A stretch of 64,000 bases of DNA, from NCBI RefSeq assembly GCF_000685805.1, contig NZ_JMKP01000002.1:62001-126000 (forward strand), given 5' to 3'. The notes beneath the pieces were generated by a model that was given only the letters and a program-made list of their open reading frames with translations, was not told the DNA's origin and did no database searches. Every line of letters starts with the position of its first letter. Positions within the stretch are counted from its first letter, which is position 1. Positions 63,291 through 64,000 of this stretch are shown here, one piece after another. Position numbers and translations under genes: made by a program. The stretch comes from Psychrobacter phenylpyruvicus DSM 7000 = NBRC 102152 (GTDB lineage Bacteria; Pseudomonadota; Gammaproteobacteria; Pseudomonadales; Moraxellaceae).

Positions 63291-64000
63291 TTAAGCGGTT
63301 AAAAAACTTAAGTCTTCTTCTGGACGGGTAGTGAATACTTCACAGCCATTGTCCGTCACCATTAAAGTATGCTCCCACTGTGCGGTTAACTTGCGGTCTT
63401 TGGTAATCGCTGTCCACTGATCGGGTAGGATTTTGGTTTTCCAAGTGCCTTGGTTAATCATTGGCTCAATGGTAAAGGTCATGCCAGTTTTCAGCTCCAT
63501 GCCAGTACCTTTACGGCCATAGTGCATCACTTGTGGCTCATGGTGGAATTGGTTACTGATACCATGACCACAGAATTCACGCACAATACTAAAGCGCTCA
63601 GGCTCTACCACTTCTTGAATGGCCGCACCAATATCGCCTAGGTGAGCACCGTTCTTCACCACGCTCATACCGGCGTACAACGCTTTTTGTGCCACGTCAC
63701 AGATACGCTGTGCCATGATTGAACCTTCACCGATAATCCACATTTTTGAAGTATCGCCATAATAGCCATCTTTAATTACCGTCACATCAATGTTGATGAT
63801 GTCACCTTCTTTTAAGATTTTATTATCGCTAGGAATACCGTGACACACCACGTGATTTACCGAGGTACAAATTGATTTTGGGAAAGGAGGGTGGCCATAG
63901 TTTAAAGGAGCAGGAATGGCACCTTGCTCATTAACAATATAGTCATGAGCCAACTGGTTCAATGCTTCAGTAGTTACCCCTTCTTTGACATGATCATTAA
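63291..64000 (-). CDS. map: Methionine aminopeptidase type I, 5' end beyond the window
   Basis: Removes the N-terminal Met from new proteins. The frame stays open to the window edge (reading HVKEGVTTEALNQLAHDYIV at the start), so ~30 residues are missing. Metal ligands are visible: Asp in IINIDVTVIKDGYYGDTSKM (two), His in EFCGHGISNQFHHEPQVM, Glu in MTFTIEPMINQG and in AQWEHTLMVTDNG. HPPFPKSICTSVNHVVCHGI is the type I substrate-site signature. It ends in a clear terminator. The TTG at 63962 is an internal codon, not the start. Confidence 0.97.
   Translation of the reverse strand, partial: NDHVKEGVTTEALNQLAHDYIVNEQGAIPAPLNYGHPPFPKSICTSVNHVVCHGIPSDNKILKEGDIINIDVTVIKDGYYGDTSKMWIIGEGSIMAQRICDVAQKALYAGMSVVKNGAHLGDIGAAIQEVVEPERFSIVREFCGHGISNQFHHEPQVMHYGRKGTGMELKTGMTFTIEPMINQGTWKTKILPDQWTAITKDRKLTAQWEHTLMVTDNGCEVFTTRPEEDLSFLTA

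Noticed and set aside
1-64000. tRNA, rRNA or known riboswitch
   Set aside because: No T-loop GGTTCGAATCC-like signal with matching acceptor stem, and no recognisable riboswitch core was seen by eye; a covariance-model search would be decisive.

Overview
The window looks like a chromosomal segment of a Psychrobacter-like gammaproteobacterium (family Moraxellaceae). This is inferred from the gene order (map-glnD-dapC, yhbY/rlmE-ftsH-folP, a split dcw cluster murG-murC-ddl-ftsQ-ftsA-ftsZ-lpxC followed by dciA), from moderate A+T richness, and from the style of the proteins. I see no rRNA, tRNA, CRISPR array or intact transposase. Most of the window is housekeeping DNA, strongly weighted towards the cell envelope and cell division.

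Layout. 1-5 kb: a truncated unknown gene, ribosomal protein L31 type B, lipid II flippase murJ, a CitE-like lyase and the muropeptide amidase ampD. 5-8.4 kb: a secreted DUF4105/Lnb-type protein and an alpha/beta hydrolase. 8.4-14.6 kb: a five-gene fimbrial locus on the minus strand (major pilin, short chaperone, usher, two paralogous tip-like subunits), with a terminator-like hairpin just after the pilin gene. 15-19 kb: an NAD(P)-binding SDR/epimerase, an unknown protein, pyrE and gshB. 19.4-29 kb: a secreted DUF2147 protein and the dcw segment murG to lpxC. 29.4-42 kb: dciA, a secreted CHAP/NlpC-like hydrolase, yhbY, rlmE, ftsH, folP, sdhE-ygfX, a YidB-like protein, tsaB, uppP, rsmJ, pgsA and a flavin-binding stress protein. 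42.7-46.7 kb: purL.

46.7-51.2 kb is the accessory region. It carries three copies of a hairpin-rich repeat related to the sequence just after purL, a gene remnant, and one large A+T-rich gene for a 1014-residue protein joining an N-terminal HD-type phosphohydrolase signature to an Hsp90/HtpG-like ATPase. The block is bracketed by two diverged inverted copies of a ~100-bp sequence with three conserved blocks at matched spacing. This is the best candidate for an undescribed system, possibly a conflict or defence protein, but that function is inference.

51.2-64 kb returns to housekeeping: a small coiled-coil protein, amidase amiD, a second DUF2147 protein, a DUF421 membrane protein, a long PBP4 (dacB), a DnaQ-like exonuclease with a cNMP/CBS/DUF294 protein, dapC, glnD and a map gene cut by the window edge.

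The genes fit together around peptidoglycan: precursor synthesis (murC, murG, ddl, dapC), lipid carrier flipping and recycling (murJ, uppP), septation (ftsQAZ), turnover (ampD, amiD, dacB), and lipid A and phospholipid supply (lpxC, pgsA, with FtsH as the likely LpxC protease). A recurring oddity is short imperfect tandem arrays (periods 13, 15, 17, 18, 20 and 22 bp) in many intergenic spacers.
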